Source: Synechococcus sp. CBW1002
GTDB lineage: Bacteria; Cyanobacteriota; Cyanobacteriia; PCC-6307; Cyanobiaceae
Length of the DNA stretch: 64,000 nt
Direction of reading: 5' to 3'
Assembly (NCBI RefSeq): GCF_015840915.1
Contig: NZ_CP060398.1
Span: 2,046,001 to 2,110,000, forward strand
Below are positions 55,814-64,000 of this stretch, one piece after another. The notes beneath the pieces are model-generated. The model was not told the origin of the DNA, did not search any database, and saw only the letters and a list, made by a program, of their open reading frames with translations. Position numbers and translations under genes: made by a program. Position 1 is the first letter of the stretch, and the number at the start of each line of letters is the position of its first letter.

Positions 55814-57385
55814 ATGGATCTGATTTCCAGCCTGGTTTTTCTCTCCAGCGGCCTGTTTCTCGGCTGGTCCCTGGGTGCCAACGATGCCTCCAATGTCTTC
55901 GGTTCGGCGGTGGGCAGTCGCATGGTGCGTTTTTCCACGGCCGCTTTTCTCTGCAGCGTCTTCGTGATCATTGGCGCCGTCACCGCCGGCGCTGCCGCCA
56001 GTCAGGGACTTGGCGAGCTGGGAGCGGTGAATGCTCTGCCGGGCTCCTTCACCACGGCTCTGGCGGCAGCGATCACGGTTTTCTGGATGACGCAACTGGG
56101 GCTGCCGGTCTCCACGACCCAGGCGGTGGTGGGGGCGATCATCGGTTGGAACGTCTTCAGCGGATCGATCACCGACACTGATCAACTGGCCCGAATCTTT
56201 GGAACCTGGGTGTTCTGCCCAGTTCTTGCCGGCATCTTCTCTGCCGCCCTCTATTCCTTCACGGTGCGATTCATCCGGTTTCGGCGGCCACACCTGCTGC
56301 GGCTGGATGCGGATGTGCGCACCGGATTGATTCTGGCCGGAATGTTTGGCTCCTACAGCCTCGGGGCCAACAACATCGGCAATGTGATGGGGGTCTTTCT
56401 CGATGCCTCTCCCTTCAGCAGTCTCAGCCTGGCTGGGGGCTACCAGGTCTCAGGAACGCAGCAATTGTTTTTCCTGGGTGCGATCGCCATTGCTGTTGGG
56501 GTTTATACCTATTCCCGCCGGGTGATGACCACCGTTGGCGGCAGCCTCATGACCCTGTCACCGCTGGGGGCCCTGGTGGTGGTGGTCGCTAACTCCCTGG
56601 TTCTGTTCGTGTTCTCGTCAGCCCCGCTGTCGCACTTCGTGGTGAGCCTCGGCCTGCCTCCAATCCCTCTGATCCCGGTGTCCAGCTCCCAGGCGGTGGT
56701 GGGGGCCGTGATCGGCATCGGTCTGCTGCAGGGGTTGAGGGGCGTGCGTCAGATTCGATGGATGGTGTTGCTGCGCATCGCCTCGGGTTGGATCACCACG
56801 CCCCTGATCGCTGCCCTGGTTGGCTTCATCCTGCTGTTTGTGGTGCAGAACGTCTTCAGCCAGCAGGTCTACCAGGAGGTTCGCTATCAGTTGAGCGCCC
56901 CCGTGATCGAGCATCTGGCGGCCCGTGGGGTTCCCACCGCGAATTTGCGGCTTCAGAGCAAGCCTGTCGTCGGAGCCGTGACCTTCCGCCGTGCTCTGCG
57001 GCAGCAAACCGTCTTGCCGCCTACTGATGAGGCAGCCGTTCTGGCCAGCGCCGAACTCACGCCCATCCACATCGACAGTGCCGCGATTCGACACCTGGAT
57101 CACCAGCGGCTCAGTGACGAGCAGATCAAGGCTGTGCGGCGGCTGGCAGGCCGCAGCTTCCGCCACCGTTGGCAACTTCGGGCTGCTTTGGCCAACGAAA
57201 GCTCGGCCTGGAAGCCTGCCATCGGTGATGCGCATGGGACCCCTCAGGCTCAGACCGTGACGCTGGAGAGGCAGCTGGGCTACGTGGAACGTGCCTTTCT
57301 GCAGCGTGCGTCAACGACCCGTAACAGCCCTGGGGTCCAAACCAACGACACCGGTCCGACCGGCGGGACTGGTCAGAGCACCTGA
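55814..57385 (+). CDS. Pit-family inorganic phosphate (or sulfate) transporter
   Basis: 523 residues from MDLISSLVFL. The duplicated PHO-4 signatures are clear: WSLGANDASNVFGSAVGSRM (near residue 20) and YSLGANNIGNVMGVFL (near 175). About ten membrane helices end near residue 365. VSTTQAVVGAIIG and VSSSQAVVGAVIG mark the two halves. After the last helix a soluble tail of about 150 residues follows (RLAGRSFRHRWQLRAAL), not found in minimal Pit proteins. Phosphate is the likely substrate given the DUF47 partner; other anions cannot be excluded. Confidence 0.9.
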   Translation: MDLISSLVFLSSGLFLGWSLGANDASNVFGSAVGSRMVRFSTAAFLCSVFVIIGAVTAGAAASQGLGELGAVNALPGSFTTALAAAITVFWMTQLGLPVSTTQAVVGAIIGWNVFSGSITDTDQLARIFGTWVFCPVLAGIFSAALYSFTVRFIRFRRPHLLRLDADVRTGLILAGMFGSYSLGANNIGNVMGVFLDASPFSSLSLAGGYQVSGTQQLFFLGAIAIAVGVYTYSRRVMTTVGGSLMTLSPLGALVVVVANSLVLFVFSSAPLSHFVVSLGLPPIPLIPVSSSQAVVGAVIGIGLLQGLRGVRQIRWMVLLRIASGWITTPLIAALVGFILLFVVQNVFSQQVYQEVRYQLSAPVIEHLAARGVPTANLRLQSKPVVGAVTFRRALRQQTVLPPTDEAAVLASAELTPIHIDSAAIRHLDHQRLSDEQIKAVRRLAGRSFRHRWQLRAALANESSAWKPAIGDAHGTPQAQTVTLERQLGYVERAFLQRASTTRNSPGVQTNDTGPTGGTGQST

Positions 57386-57552
57386 CCCAGCATCACGGCG
57401 GCCACGGCCGAGAACAGGGTGATCCCCAGCGCCGTGAGCGGATTCTGGCCCTGGGCCACCGCCACACTGGTCACCACACCGGCGCCGAGGCAGGCCACGG
57501 CCAGCTGAGTGACGACTTCGCTGCGGGGGCGGGGGGTGGGGCTGGGAATCAC
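57373..57552 (-). CDS. Small hydrophobic membrane protein
   Basis: 59 residues from a GTG at 57552. SEVVTQLAVACLGAGVVTSV is a first membrane helix and ALGITLFSAVAAVMLGQVL a second, with a short Gln/Asn turn between. The style matches small conserved cyanobacterial membrane proteins. The stop overlaps the end of the phosphate transporter gene by 13 bases. A longer open frame extends to 57738, but its N-terminal part is not protein-like. Confidence 0.6.
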   Translation of the reverse strand: MIPSPTPRPRSEVVTQLAVACLGAGVVTSVAVAQGQNPLTALGITLFSAVAAVMLGQVL

Positions 57553-57653
57553 GGCGAACCTGTGGTTGGGCAGACCGTAGGGGCCCCAACCAGGGCAACC
57601 CGGGCTCCAGGCTGCGCTTGTTACCGGGTGTCGGGGTTCGTTACCCCCCGCAA

Positions 57654-59171
57654 TCATTCCTGTTGCGGTTTTGTTGCGAAGGGGCTGCCAGCCTCTGCCC
57701 CCAGCGAGGCAGGCCTGGCCCGCCCAGCGCTGGCCCACTGCTTCAGCTGCTCCAGTTGCTCCCGGGCGGTTCGTGACAGCGGCACCACCTGGGAGGCGGC
57801 GGCGATCAGGTCGGATTCACCGAAATCCCGCTGTTCACCGAAGGCCAGATGCATCGCCTCGATCACCGTCTGCTCGAGCTCGGCACCGGAAAAGCCAGCC
57901 GTGCGATCCACCACCACCTCCATGGCAATGGCGTGATCCGGCCGACGGCGGCGCAGCTGCAGATCGAGGATCGCCCGTCGTTCACTGCGGCTGGGCAGAT
58001 CCAGCAGGAAGATCTCATCGAAGCGGCCCTTGCGCAGCAGTTCGCCCGGCAACCGTTCCACCGCGTTGGCGGTGGCCACGACGAACACCGCACTGGTCTT
58101 TTCGGCCATCCAGGTCAGCAGGCTGGCCAGAACCCTCTGGCTGGTACCGCCGTCGCTGCGGCCGTCGCCGCCGAAGCCCTTGTCGATCTCATCGATCCAG
58201 AGCACGCAGGGAGCCATCGCCTCGGCCCGCTGAATCATCTCGCGGGTGCGTGCCTCGCTGGCACCCACCAGTCCGGCGAACAGCCGTCCCACATCGAGGC
58301 GCAGCAGCGGCATGCTCCAGCCGTGGGCGATCGCCTTGGCGGTGAGGGATTTGCCCGTGCCCTGCGGACCCACCAGCAACACCCCACGCGGCAGGGGCAG
58401 CCCATAGCGCTGCGCCTGCTCGCCGAAGGCGCTGCGGCGTTGCTCCAGCCAGCGTTTGAGGGCATCCAGTCCGCCGATATCGGCCGGGGTGGCCTCGGTG
58501 GGGCAGTACTCCAGCAGGGCGCTGCGGGCGATCGCCTGCCGCTTCTCCTCCAGCACCTCGTTCAGGTCGTCCAGGCCGAGCTGGCCGCGGCGGGCCAGGG
58601 CACGGGCGGCCAGCTGCCGCACCCGCTGTTCACTGAGGCCATGGCAGGCGGCGGTGAGTTGCTCGAGCACCTCAGATGCCAGGGGCGCGCCGCTGGCTCG
58701 GGCGATCGAGCCGAGCAATCGCGAAATCTCGGCGGCATCGGGCAGGGGCAGATCCAGCACCGTGATGCTGTCCTCCAGCTCCCGAGGCAAGGTCCAGTCC
58801 GGGGCGCTGATCACCAGGGTCTGGGGAACCTGGCGCAGCTGGCTGGCCAGGTTGCGTAGCCGCCGGCAGATGCCCGCGTCCTCGGCGTAGCGGTGAAAGT
58901 CCTTGAGCAACAGGATGGCCCCCTGTTCCGGTGCAAGGCCGGAGAGGGCATCGAGCGCCGCCATCGGATTGCGAGCTGCTTCACCGAGGCGGTTGGGAGC
59001 CCCGCTGAGGCCGCCGATGAAATCCCACTCCAGCAGGGTGCGCCCGCCCAGGAGATCGGCCACCTGCCCCAGCAAGGCCACGACCCGCTCCTCCTCAAGG
59101 CTGCGGATCCAGAGGATGGGAGTGCGGGCCCGGATCAGTAGATCCAGCTGGTCGACCAGGGTGGGGGGCAT
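57654..59171 (-). CDS. ycf46: Ycf46-type AAA+ ATPase
   Basis: 505 residues from MPPTLVDQLDLLIRART at 59171. The N-terminal half has a degenerate ATPase-like region (ILLLKDFHRYAEDAGICRRL). The AAA domain starts near residue 245 with IGGLDALKRWLEQRR. Walker A VGPQGTGKSLTAKAIA, Walker B CVLWIDEIDKGFGG, sensor-1 VFVVATANAVERLP and the arginine-finger RKGRFDEIF are present. Homologues are plastid-encoded as ycf46 in algae. A role in inorganic carbon use has been proposed in cyanobacteria. Confidence 0.93.
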   Translation of the reverse strand: MPPTLVDQLDLLIRARTPILWIRSLEEERVVALLGQVADLLGGRTLLEWDFIGGLSGAPNRLGEAARNPMAALDALSGLAPEQGAILLLKDFHRYAEDAGICRRLRNLASQLRQVPQTLVISAPDWTLPRELEDSITVLDLPLPDAAEISRLLGSIARASGAPLASEVLEQLTAACHGLSEQRVRQLAARALARRGQLGLDDLNEVLEEKRQAIARSALLEYCPTEATPADIGGLDALKRWLEQRRSAFGEQAQRYGLPLPRGVLLVGPQGTGKSLTAKAIAHGWSMPLLRLDVGRLFAGLVGASEARTREMIQRAEAMAPCVLWIDEIDKGFGGDGRSDGGTSQRVLASLLTWMAEKTSAVFVVATANAVERLPGELLRKGRFDEIFLLDLPSRSERRAILDLQLRRRRPDHAIAMEVVVDRTAGFSGAELEQTVIEAMHLAFGEQRDFGESDLIAAASQVVPLSRTAREQLEQLKQWASAGRARPASLGAEAGSPFATKPQQE

Positions 59172-59220
59172 GGGGCCGGAGATGGTGTCGAATCCAGGCA
59201 GAAGGGTGCGAGGCGGGTCC

Positions 59221-59739
59221 TCATTCAGGAGGCTGAATCCCCTGCAGGGCTGCCCAGCGGGGATCGACGGTGCGATCACCATCTCCCAAATGCGGGGGAC
59301 CCGGACAGGCGGTGCCGCAGTGATTGACCAAGGGCAGGCGCAGGTGCAACTGCTCGAAGACCCATCGCTCCGGATCAAAGCTGCCGCGAGGATCGAGCTG
59401 TTCACCCAGATCGTCGGGATCGAGTTCCAGAACCTCGCTGTCCTCGGGAGATGTCTCGCCCAGCCAGAGCAATTCCTGGGTGGATGCCTGCAGCGGATGG
59501 TTGAAGTGCTGCAGGCAGCGGTCGCAGCAGAGGGTCACGATCGTCTCCACCTCCCCCTCGACCTGCAGCACGTTGCCGCGATGGACAGCCGAGACGACGC
59601 CGCGAACGGGGGTGAGGCTGTCCAGATCGGCGATGTGTTGATCAACCCGCCAGCTGCGGCCGGACTCGAGCAACTTCAGGTCGGCAACTGCTACGGGCTG
59701 CAGCGGGTCACCAGAACTGATCTGGGCAGCGGCTCGCAT
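59221..59739 (-). CDS. YceD/DUF177 family protein
   Basis: 172 residues from MRAAAQISSG at 59739. The family's metal-binding pair appears as TLCCDRCLQHF (CxxC, near residue 70), and a second Cys pair is near the C-terminus (HCGTACPG). RGVVSAVHRGNVLQVEGEVET precedes the first motif. YceD proteins are usually encoded next to rpmF and relate to 23S rRNA or ribosome biogenesis. Here it sits 10 bases after yidC in the same direction, part of the rpmH-rnpA-PH-yidC-yceD run. Confidence 0.85.
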   Translation of the reverse strand: MRAAAQISSGDPLQPVAVADLKLLESGRSWRVDQHIADLDSLTPVRGVVSAVHRGNVLQVEGEVETIVTLCCDRCLQHFNHPLQASTQELLWLGETSPEDSEVLELDPDDLGEQLDPRGSFDPERWVFEQLHLRLPLVNHCGTACPGPPHLGDGDRTVDPRWAALQGIQPPE

Positions 59740-59749
59740 CAGCCTGGCC

Positions 59750-60886
59750 TCACTTCTTGCCCTTGGGCTCGAAGGGAAGCCGGCCAGCACCTCCGGCCGT
59801 GGCCGTGGCAGTCACGGTCTGCTGGCTGAGCTGCTGATCAAGGATCGCCTGCAGGTTGTCAGGAAGGGCCTCACGGGTGAGCAGGTAGGTCTGCAGGGCC
59901 TGGAACACGTTCGCCACCACCATGTAGAGCAGCACCCCAGCCGGCAGCGGGAAGAACAGGAACATCGCCGTGATCATCACCGGAGTGATCTTGTTGGCCG
60001 TGGCCTGCTGTGGGTTGGGGGGCATCCCCATGCCCGAGAGGATCTGGGAGATGAACAGGGAAGCGCCGAAGGCCCCCACCAGAATGGCGATATCCCAGTT
60101 GACGCTGCCATCGGTGTAGAAGCCCACCTGGCCAAGCGCCTTGATGAACAGGAAGCCGCTGCGGGCCGCCAGGCCAGGGATCTTGGCCTCGACCACCGCA
60201 TCGCCTTCGCTGAGGGCCTTGATGGTGCCGTCCGGACCCACCTGCACCACCCCCTCACCTTTGGTCACGCTCCAGCTGGGGGAGAAGGCCTCACCGTTCT
60301 CCACGCCTGAAAGCACCGAGGCGAAGCTCTCACCGGTCTTGGTATGGAGCTGCACCATTGCGGTGTCGCCCACCCCGAGGCGATTGCCACCCTCGAGGCT
60401 GGCGATCACCGGCACATGGCTGGTGGAGGTGACGAAGATCGAATGGCTGGCGCTGTTGAACGGCTTGGGTTCCACCGCCGCGATCTGGTCGGCCGGAAGA
60501 ACTTTGAGGTTGATCGTGTAGGGAACGTCTGCAAACGGTGAGCCCCGCAGGGTGGCGAACAGAGCGAACAGGATCGGCATCTGCACCAGCAGGGGCAGAC
60601 AACCCGCCAGGGGGCTGCCGAACTCCTTCATCAGCTTGCCCAGCTCCTCCTGCTGCTTCTGGGGGTTGCTGGCGTGGCGGCTCTTGATCTCGGCCTGCCG
60701 CTTCTGCATCACCGGCTGGGCGATGCGCATGCGCCGGGCATTGCGGATCGAGCCTGCACTGAGGGGGAAGAGGGCCAGGCGGATGACCACCGTGAGGGCA
60801 ATGATGGCCAGGCCATAGCTCGGCACCAATCCGTAGAAGAAATCGAGGATCGGGAGGAGCAGGTTGTCGGAGATGTAGCCGATCAC
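59750..60886 (-). CDS. yidC: YidC/Oxa1 membrane protein insertase
   Basis: 378 residues. It starts [43 protein letters not shown], so the large periplasmic domain of enterobacterial YidC is missing, as usual in cyanobacteria and plastids. [20 protein letters not shown] contains the conserved hydrophilic-groove Arg region. A lumenal/periplasmic insert of about 130 residues ([20 protein letters not shown] onwards) lies between helices 2 and 3. The C-terminus is basic (PFEPKGKK). It inserts thylakoid and plasma membrane proteins. Confidence 0.95.
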   Translation of the reverse strand: MIGYISDNLLLPILDFFYGLVPSYGLAIIALTVVIRLALFPLSAGSIRNARRMRIAQPVMQKRQAEIKSRHASNPQKQQEELGKLMKEFGSPLAGCLPLLVQMPILFALFATLRGSPFADVPYTINLKVLPADQIAAVEPKPFNSASHSIFVTSTSHVPVIASLEGGNRLGVGDTAMVQLHTKTGESFASVLSGVENGEAFSPSWSVTKGEGVVQVGPDGTIKALSEGDAVVEAKIPGLAARSGFLFIKALGQVGFYTDGSVNWDIAILVGAFGASLFISQILSGMGMPPNPQQATANKITPVMITAMFLFFPLPAGVLLYMVVANVFQALQTYLLTREALPDNLQAILDQQLSQQTVTATATAGGAGRLPFEPKGKK

Positions 60887-60966
60887 GGCGGGGGTGGCTG
60901 GGGGGTGACGGGACAGAGGGCTCAGTGTGCCCGAAAGCTGGACCGGATGGCCGGGGTGGGACGTGA

Positions 60967-61485
60967 CTAGGCGCTCAGGGCATCACCGCCGCCGAAGCCC
61001 TGGCTGGTGGCCGGTTTCCTGCTGCCGCCTCCCTTGGCCTGGCGCCGCTCCTCGATGTAGGCCTCCACCTCGCGGTAGCGCGGCACCGAGCGCATTTCCA
61101 GCTTGGAGCCATCGGTGAGCACCAGCACCATGTCGCCCCAGAAGCCGAGGCCACGGGCAACGCAGCGAACCTCACGGATCTGGCTGTAGACCACCTGGGT
61201 GCGATCGCGCCCCAGCCAGCCTCCGCTCACGGAGATCCTGCGGCTGGTGATGCGGTAACGCAGCCAGAGGGCGCGCACAACGGCTCCAACGGCGAACGGC
61301 AGGCCGATCAGGGTGAGGCCGAACAGGAGGTTCACGACCAGGTCGCCCCGGGCGGGCCCGCCTTCATAAAAAACGGATTCCTCGATCGTGGTGCCAGGCG
61401 TGGCGGGCTTGGCCGCTGCAGCGGCTGGTGCAGAGGCCACCTGAGCGGAGGCCGGGGAGGCGGAAGTCTTGTCGTCTGCCGTCAT
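60967..61485 (-). CDS. PH (bPH2/YdbS-like) domain membrane protein
   Basis: 172 residues: an Ala/Pro/Ser-rich N-terminal tail, one or two membrane segments ([27 protein letters not shown], about 48-75), then a bacterial PH-like strand set ([50 protein letters not shown]). A basic Gly-rich tail follows. The 3' end of rnpA overlaps its start by 4 bases, so it is translated with rnpA and lies between rnpA and yidC, as in other picocyanobacteria. The function is unknown. Confidence 0.85.
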   Translation of the reverse strand: MTADDKTSASPASAQVASAPAAAAAKPATPGTTIEESVFYEGGPARGDLVVNLLFGLTLIGLPFAVGAVVRALWLRYRITSRRISVSGGWLGRDRTQVVYSQIREVRCVARGLGFWGDMVLVLTDGSKLEMRSVPRYREVEAYIEERRQAKGGGSRKPATSQGFGGGDALSA

Positions 61486-61865
61486 GCGGTGAGGCCTGCC
61501 TTCAGCAACAGCTCACGGCATTCTCCCAGCAGGAGCTCCCCCGGCCGCTCAGCACTGCCCGGCTTGACGCTGAGCAGTAACCAGAGGCTGCGCTGCGACG
61601 CTGGGGCGAGAGCATCCAGCAGTTGGCGATGCAGCAGACGCCGGATCCGATTGCGCCGCACGGCCCGTTTGCTCACCTTGCTGCTCACGACAACACCACA
61701 GCGCCAGGCAGATGGAGGTGCCAGGCGCTGGGGAGGAGGCAGCAGTTCCGGCCTGGCTTCGATCAGGCGGAGCAGCAAAAAAGGGCCATGAAATTTTCGG
61801 CCCTTCTGGTACAGGAGATCGAAGGCGCGGTGCCCTTTGAGACGATGCTGGTAGGGCAGGGCCAT
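61482..61865 (-). CDS. rnpA: Ribonuclease P protein component
   Basis: 127 residues. HRLKGHRAFDLLYQKGRKFHGPFLLLRL is the N-terminal strand set, WRCGVVVSSKVSKRAVRRNRIRRLLHRQL carries the RNR motif that contacts the RNA subunit, and LLLSVKPGSAERPGELLLGEC closes the domain. It helps mature tRNA 5' ends. It lies 34 bases downstream of rpmH, the classical rpmH-rnpA order. Confidence 0.95.
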   Translation of the reverse strand: MALPYQHRLKGHRAFDLLYQKGRKFHGPFLLLRLIEARPELLPPPQRLAPPSAWRCGVVVSSKVSKRAVRRNRIRRLLHRQLLDALAPASQRSLWLLLSVKPGSAERPGELLLGECRELLLKAGLTA

Positions 61866-61899
61866 CAGAGCGGTTGATCCAGCCGGCGAAGGCCGGGGT

Positions 61900-62037
61900 T
61901 CAGACCGCCAGGCGGGCGCGGCCGCGGCGGCGGCGGGTGCGGATCACGCGGCGGCCGGTGTGGCTGCGCATCCGTGCCCGGAAGCCTGAGACCCGCTTGC
62001 GCTTACGGCTGGTGCCTTCGAGAGTGCGCTTGGTCAT
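61900..62037 (-). CDS. rpmH: 50S ribosomal protein L34
   Basis: 45 residues: [20 protein letters not shown], then [20 protein letters not shown] and ARLAV. The full L34 pattern (GTxRKRxRxSGFRARMxTxxGRxVxxxRRxKGR) is present, with Arg in place of the usual Lys near the end. It is very basic and lies at the head of the rpmH-rnpA-PH-yidC-yceD gene run. Confidence 0.97.
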   Translation of the reverse strand: MTKRTLEGTSRKRKRVSGFRARMRSHTGRRVIRTRRRRGRARLAV

Positions 62038-62111
62038 GGCAGCCGATCAGCTCCTCTGGATCACGTCGATCCGCCAACTTATCAAACGGCCCCAAGGCTC
62101 CGACTCCAGCC

Positions 62112-62831
62112 TCAGTTGGTGGGGTCGATCTGGATCAGCCAGCTGCCGAGGTAGCCAGAGATCGGCACGTCCCCAGGCGCCTGGGCGAGAGCGTTGAACT
62201 GGTACATGCCGATGTTGTAGGGATTGAAGATGTTCATGTACACCCCGATCGTGCCCTGATCAGAGACTGGGGTATCCGGGAAGATCTCAATCGCCTTGCC
62301 GTTCTCAGAGATTTCAATCGTGGCAGGAATCTCCTTCTCGCAGCGGGTTCGCGACAGCATGCCACCCTCTTTCATCTCGCAGAGTTTGACGCGCTTGGGA
62401 TCGATCTTGACGTCAAAGTGATCGGGAACTGAGATGCTCAGCTTCAGGATTGCTGTTTTGCGGTCTTTGGGCCGCAACAGCAGGTAATACTCCGAGCGTT
62501 TGAGACGGCTTGTTTCGGTGATGAAGTAATAGAGCTTGCGATAATCGCGGTTGTTCTCCCAGCGGAACTCCATCAGGCTTGGGGTTCCCTGGGCCAGGGC
62601 AGGAGGCTGCGGGGTGAGAACGGTGGTCAGAAGTCCACCCAGGGCCAGGCCTCCCAGTGCCAGGTGGGCCAAGGCAGGTCGATCCCTGAGGGGTCGGCCA
62701 ATGGCGGAGGCTGTCTGTGAAGTTGACAGGGGTAGGGGTAGGGAGCTGCGGTGTGAACGACGCAACGAAAGGGGGTTGAGGGCGCGGCCGGCGGAAGCCG
62801 CCAGGGCCAGGAGGCTCCGAGGACGTGACAT
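62112..62831 (-). CDS. DUF2808 exported protein
   Basis: 239 residues from MSRPRSLLALAASAG at 62831. A long basic N-terminal region is followed by a hydrophobic segment (LAHLALGGLALGGLLTTVLT, about 55-75) and a signal-peptidase-like PALAQG site. The DUF2808 domain follows: YFITETSRLKRSEYYLLLRPKDRKTAILKLSISVPDHFD, EIFPDTPVSDQGTIGVYMNIFNPYNIGMYQFN, and GYLGSWLIQID. DUF2808 is a cyanobacterial secreted domain of unknown role. The larger open frame upstream is not protein-like. Confidence 0.88.
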   Translation of the reverse strand: MSRPRSLLALAASAGRALNPLSLRRSHRSSLPLPLSTSQTASAIGRPLRDRPALAHLALGGLALGGLLTTVLTPQPPALAQGTPSLMEFRWENNRDYRKLYYFITETSRLKRSEYYLLLRPKDRKTAILKLSISVPDHFDVKIDPKRVKLCEMKEGGMLSRTRCEKEIPATIEISENGKAIEIFPDTPVSDQGTIGVYMNIFNPYNIGMYQFNALAQAPGDVPISGYLGSWLIQIDPTN

Positions 62832-62938
62832 GACAGAGATTGGGGTGTGGGGGAGTCGCCTGATTCTCGGCAGAGCCGATCGGCACGCGGCGCCTGTGGT
62901 GGTCGGCGATGGAGGTGGAAGGTGTGACCAGATGCAAC

Positions 62939-63322
62939 TCACATGGCCCCGACCGCCCGGTCGGGCCGCAACCTGACCGCCTCGCGCAGATAGGGATGAA
63001 CCGGTGCCAGGGTGCCGTCCATCCAGGCGTGGGCCAGCAGGCGGATGCAGCGCGGCAGATCGCCACGTACGGCCATCTGCTGACAATCCAGCAGGGCCAC
63101 ATGCTCCCAGCCCTCACGCCGGCGTGCGTAGGCGGCGGGGAAGCAGGCGTCGAGGTCCGCCGTCACCGAAAAGGTGATCGAGAGCACCCTTGGCCCCTCA
63201 AGGCGGTTGTGCTCCACAAGGGCATCGATCAGTTCGATCACGGCCGCACCAATGGCCTCGGCGGTGTTGGCTGTGGCGGTGGTGGCGCCGCGCAGGGCCC
63301 GCAGTTGCACGGCTGCCGTCAT
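62939..63322 (-). CDS. aroH: Chorismate mutase AroH-type
   Basis: 127 residues from the ATG at 63322, which overlaps the sppA stop as ATGA. RALRGATTATANTAEAIGAAVIELIDALVEHN holds the active-site Arg of the first strand. LSITFSVTADLDACFPAAYARRREGWEHVALL has the Glu/Arg region, and DLPRCIRLLAHAWM with HPYLREAVRLRPD ends the fold. This is the trimeric B. subtilis-type fold. It converts chorismate to prephenate for phenylalanine and tyrosine. Confidence 0.95.
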   Translation of the reverse strand: MTAAVQLRALRGATTATANTAEAIGAAVIELIDALVEHNRLEGPRVLSITFSVTADLDACFPAAYARRREGWEHVALLDCQQMAVRGDLPRCIRLLAHAWMDGTLAPVHPYLREAVRLRPDRAVGAM

Positions 63323-64000
63323 GGGCGATACAGCCACAGGGGTTGGCCGCTCCAGGCCAACTCGAGGCTCACGAGCTCACCGAGCCGCTGCAGCAGGGCA
63401 CGGCCCGGGATCAGGCTGGCCAGGCCCTTGGGCGCTTTGCCGAAGGTGATCGGCCGGGTCTTCTGCGGATCGAGATCCGCCAGCTCGGCGGCCTTGATCC
63501 GGGCCACCTCTTCATCTCCCAGAGCATCCACCAGGCCGAGGGCCAGGGCCTGGGCGCCGGTGAAGACCCGGCCGTCGGCGAAGCTGCGCACCGCCTCCTC
63601 GCTGAGGCCACGCCCTTCGGCCACGGCGGCCACGAACTGGCCGTAGCTGGAGTCGATCAACTCCTGCAGCAGCTGGCGTTCGGGCTCCGTGAGGGCCCGA
63701 TCCGGCGACAGGATGTCCTTGAACAAGCCGCTTTTGACGGTCTCGAACTGGATCCCGATCCGCTCCAGCAGGCGGGAGAGGTTGTTGCCTCGCAGGATCA
63801 CACCGATCGAACCGGTGATCGTGCCGGGGTTGGCCACGATCGCCTCGGCAGCGACGCCCACGTAGACCCCGCCGGAGGCGGAGATGTTGCCGAAGCTGGC
63901 CACCACCCGACACCCCTTGTCGCGCAGGCGCCGGATCGCGGCATGGATCTCCTGGCTGTCGCCCACGGTGCCACCGGGGCTGTCGATGCGAAGCAGCAGG
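63319..64000 (-). CDS. sppA: Signal peptide peptidase SppA-type serine protease (5' truncated by window edge)
   Basis: About 226 residues are visible, and the frame remains open past base 64000. LLLRIDSPGGTVGDSQEIHAAIRRL near the edge and SFGNISASGGVYVGVAAEAIVANPGTITGSIGVI hold the ClpP/crotonase-like S49 fold, with the catalytic Ser in ASGG. KSGLFKDILSPDRALTEPERQLLQ is the usual substrate-pocket region. It degrades cleaved signal peptides at the membrane; cyanobacterial SppA is linked to light acclimation. Coupled to aroH by a 4-base overlap. Confidence 0.92.
   Translation of the reverse strand, partial: LLLRIDSPGGTVGDSQEIHAAIRRLRDKGCRVVASFGNISASGGVYVGVAAEAIVANPGTITGSIGVILRGNNLSRLLERIGIQFETVKSGLFKDILSPDRALTEPERQLLQELIDSSYGQFVAAVAEGRGLSEEAVRSFADGRVFTGAQALALGLVDALGDEEVARIKAAELADLDPQKTRPITFGKAPKGLASLIPGRALLQRLGELVSLELAWSGQPLWLYRP

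Overview
This is high-GC chromosomal DNA of a picocyanobacterium of the Cyanobium / Synechococcus type. The evidence is the gene content: a cyAbrB regulator, the ClpR + ClpP3 pair, Ycf46 ATPase, DUF2808, DUF4359, a YidC without the periplasmic domain and a cystine-lyase-like aminotransferase. The genus is inference from gene content, because no rRNA is present.

Layout. (1) 1-2.3 kb is an accessory cluster: a truncated proline-rich protein, a SAP-like protein, then a winged-helix protein / small protein / MazF-like toxin operon with a palindrome over the first start codon. (2) 2.3-6.1 kb runs leftward: a PPC/DUF296 protein, a GNAT acetyltransferase, cyAbrB and RecD2. (3) 6.1-9.9 kb is recombination-flavoured accessory DNA: a stand-alone tyrosine-recombinase core-binding protein, then a leftward SLOG - Gp157 - Rad52-family operon with a near-perfect cyanobacterial LexA box upstream. 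(4) 10.06-13.67 kb is a tRNA-Pro(UGG) gene cut in two. An IS3-family element sits in its variable loop with a 3-bp CCT duplication, and an IS110 element has inserted into that element's left terminal repeat. Removing the insertion and one CCT restores a perfect 74-nt tRNA.

(5) 13.7-25.5 kb is mostly core: YciI-like protein, glycosyltransferase and sugar-phosphate transferase, cobD, a permease, ilvC, a PhyH-type oxygenase, clpP3-clpR, a PIN/TRAM protein, hemW and panB. (6) 25.5-33 kb holds SRP RNA, then ftsZ-ftsQ-ddl, miaB and a glutaminase-STAS-cNMP fusion. (7) 33-40 kb has a probable D-glutamate pair (epimerase + DUF1611), tRNA-His, a lipoprotein, DUF4359, an amidohydrolase and an FAD oxidase. 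(8) 40-51.6 kb has folC, argD, two tRNA-Leu genes, murA, an rRNA methyltransferase, lpd, trpC, rpsD, yidD, a glutaredoxin-like protein and murE.

(9) 51.6-53.7 kb is an aquaporin gene (aqpZ) broken by a second, unrelated IS3-family element, with CAC target duplication, before its second NPA motif. (10) 53.7-57.6 kb has a class V aminotransferase, a DUF47 / Pit phosphate transport pair and a small membrane protein. (11) 57.6-64 kb has ycf46, yceD, yidC, a PH-domain protein, rnpA, rpmH, DUF2808, aroH and the 3' part of sppA.

The strongest observations are two precisely reconstructable IS disruptions (tRNA-Pro and aqpZ), the nested IS110-in-IS3 architecture, and the putatively damage-inducible single-strand-annealing operon beside the disrupted tRNA.
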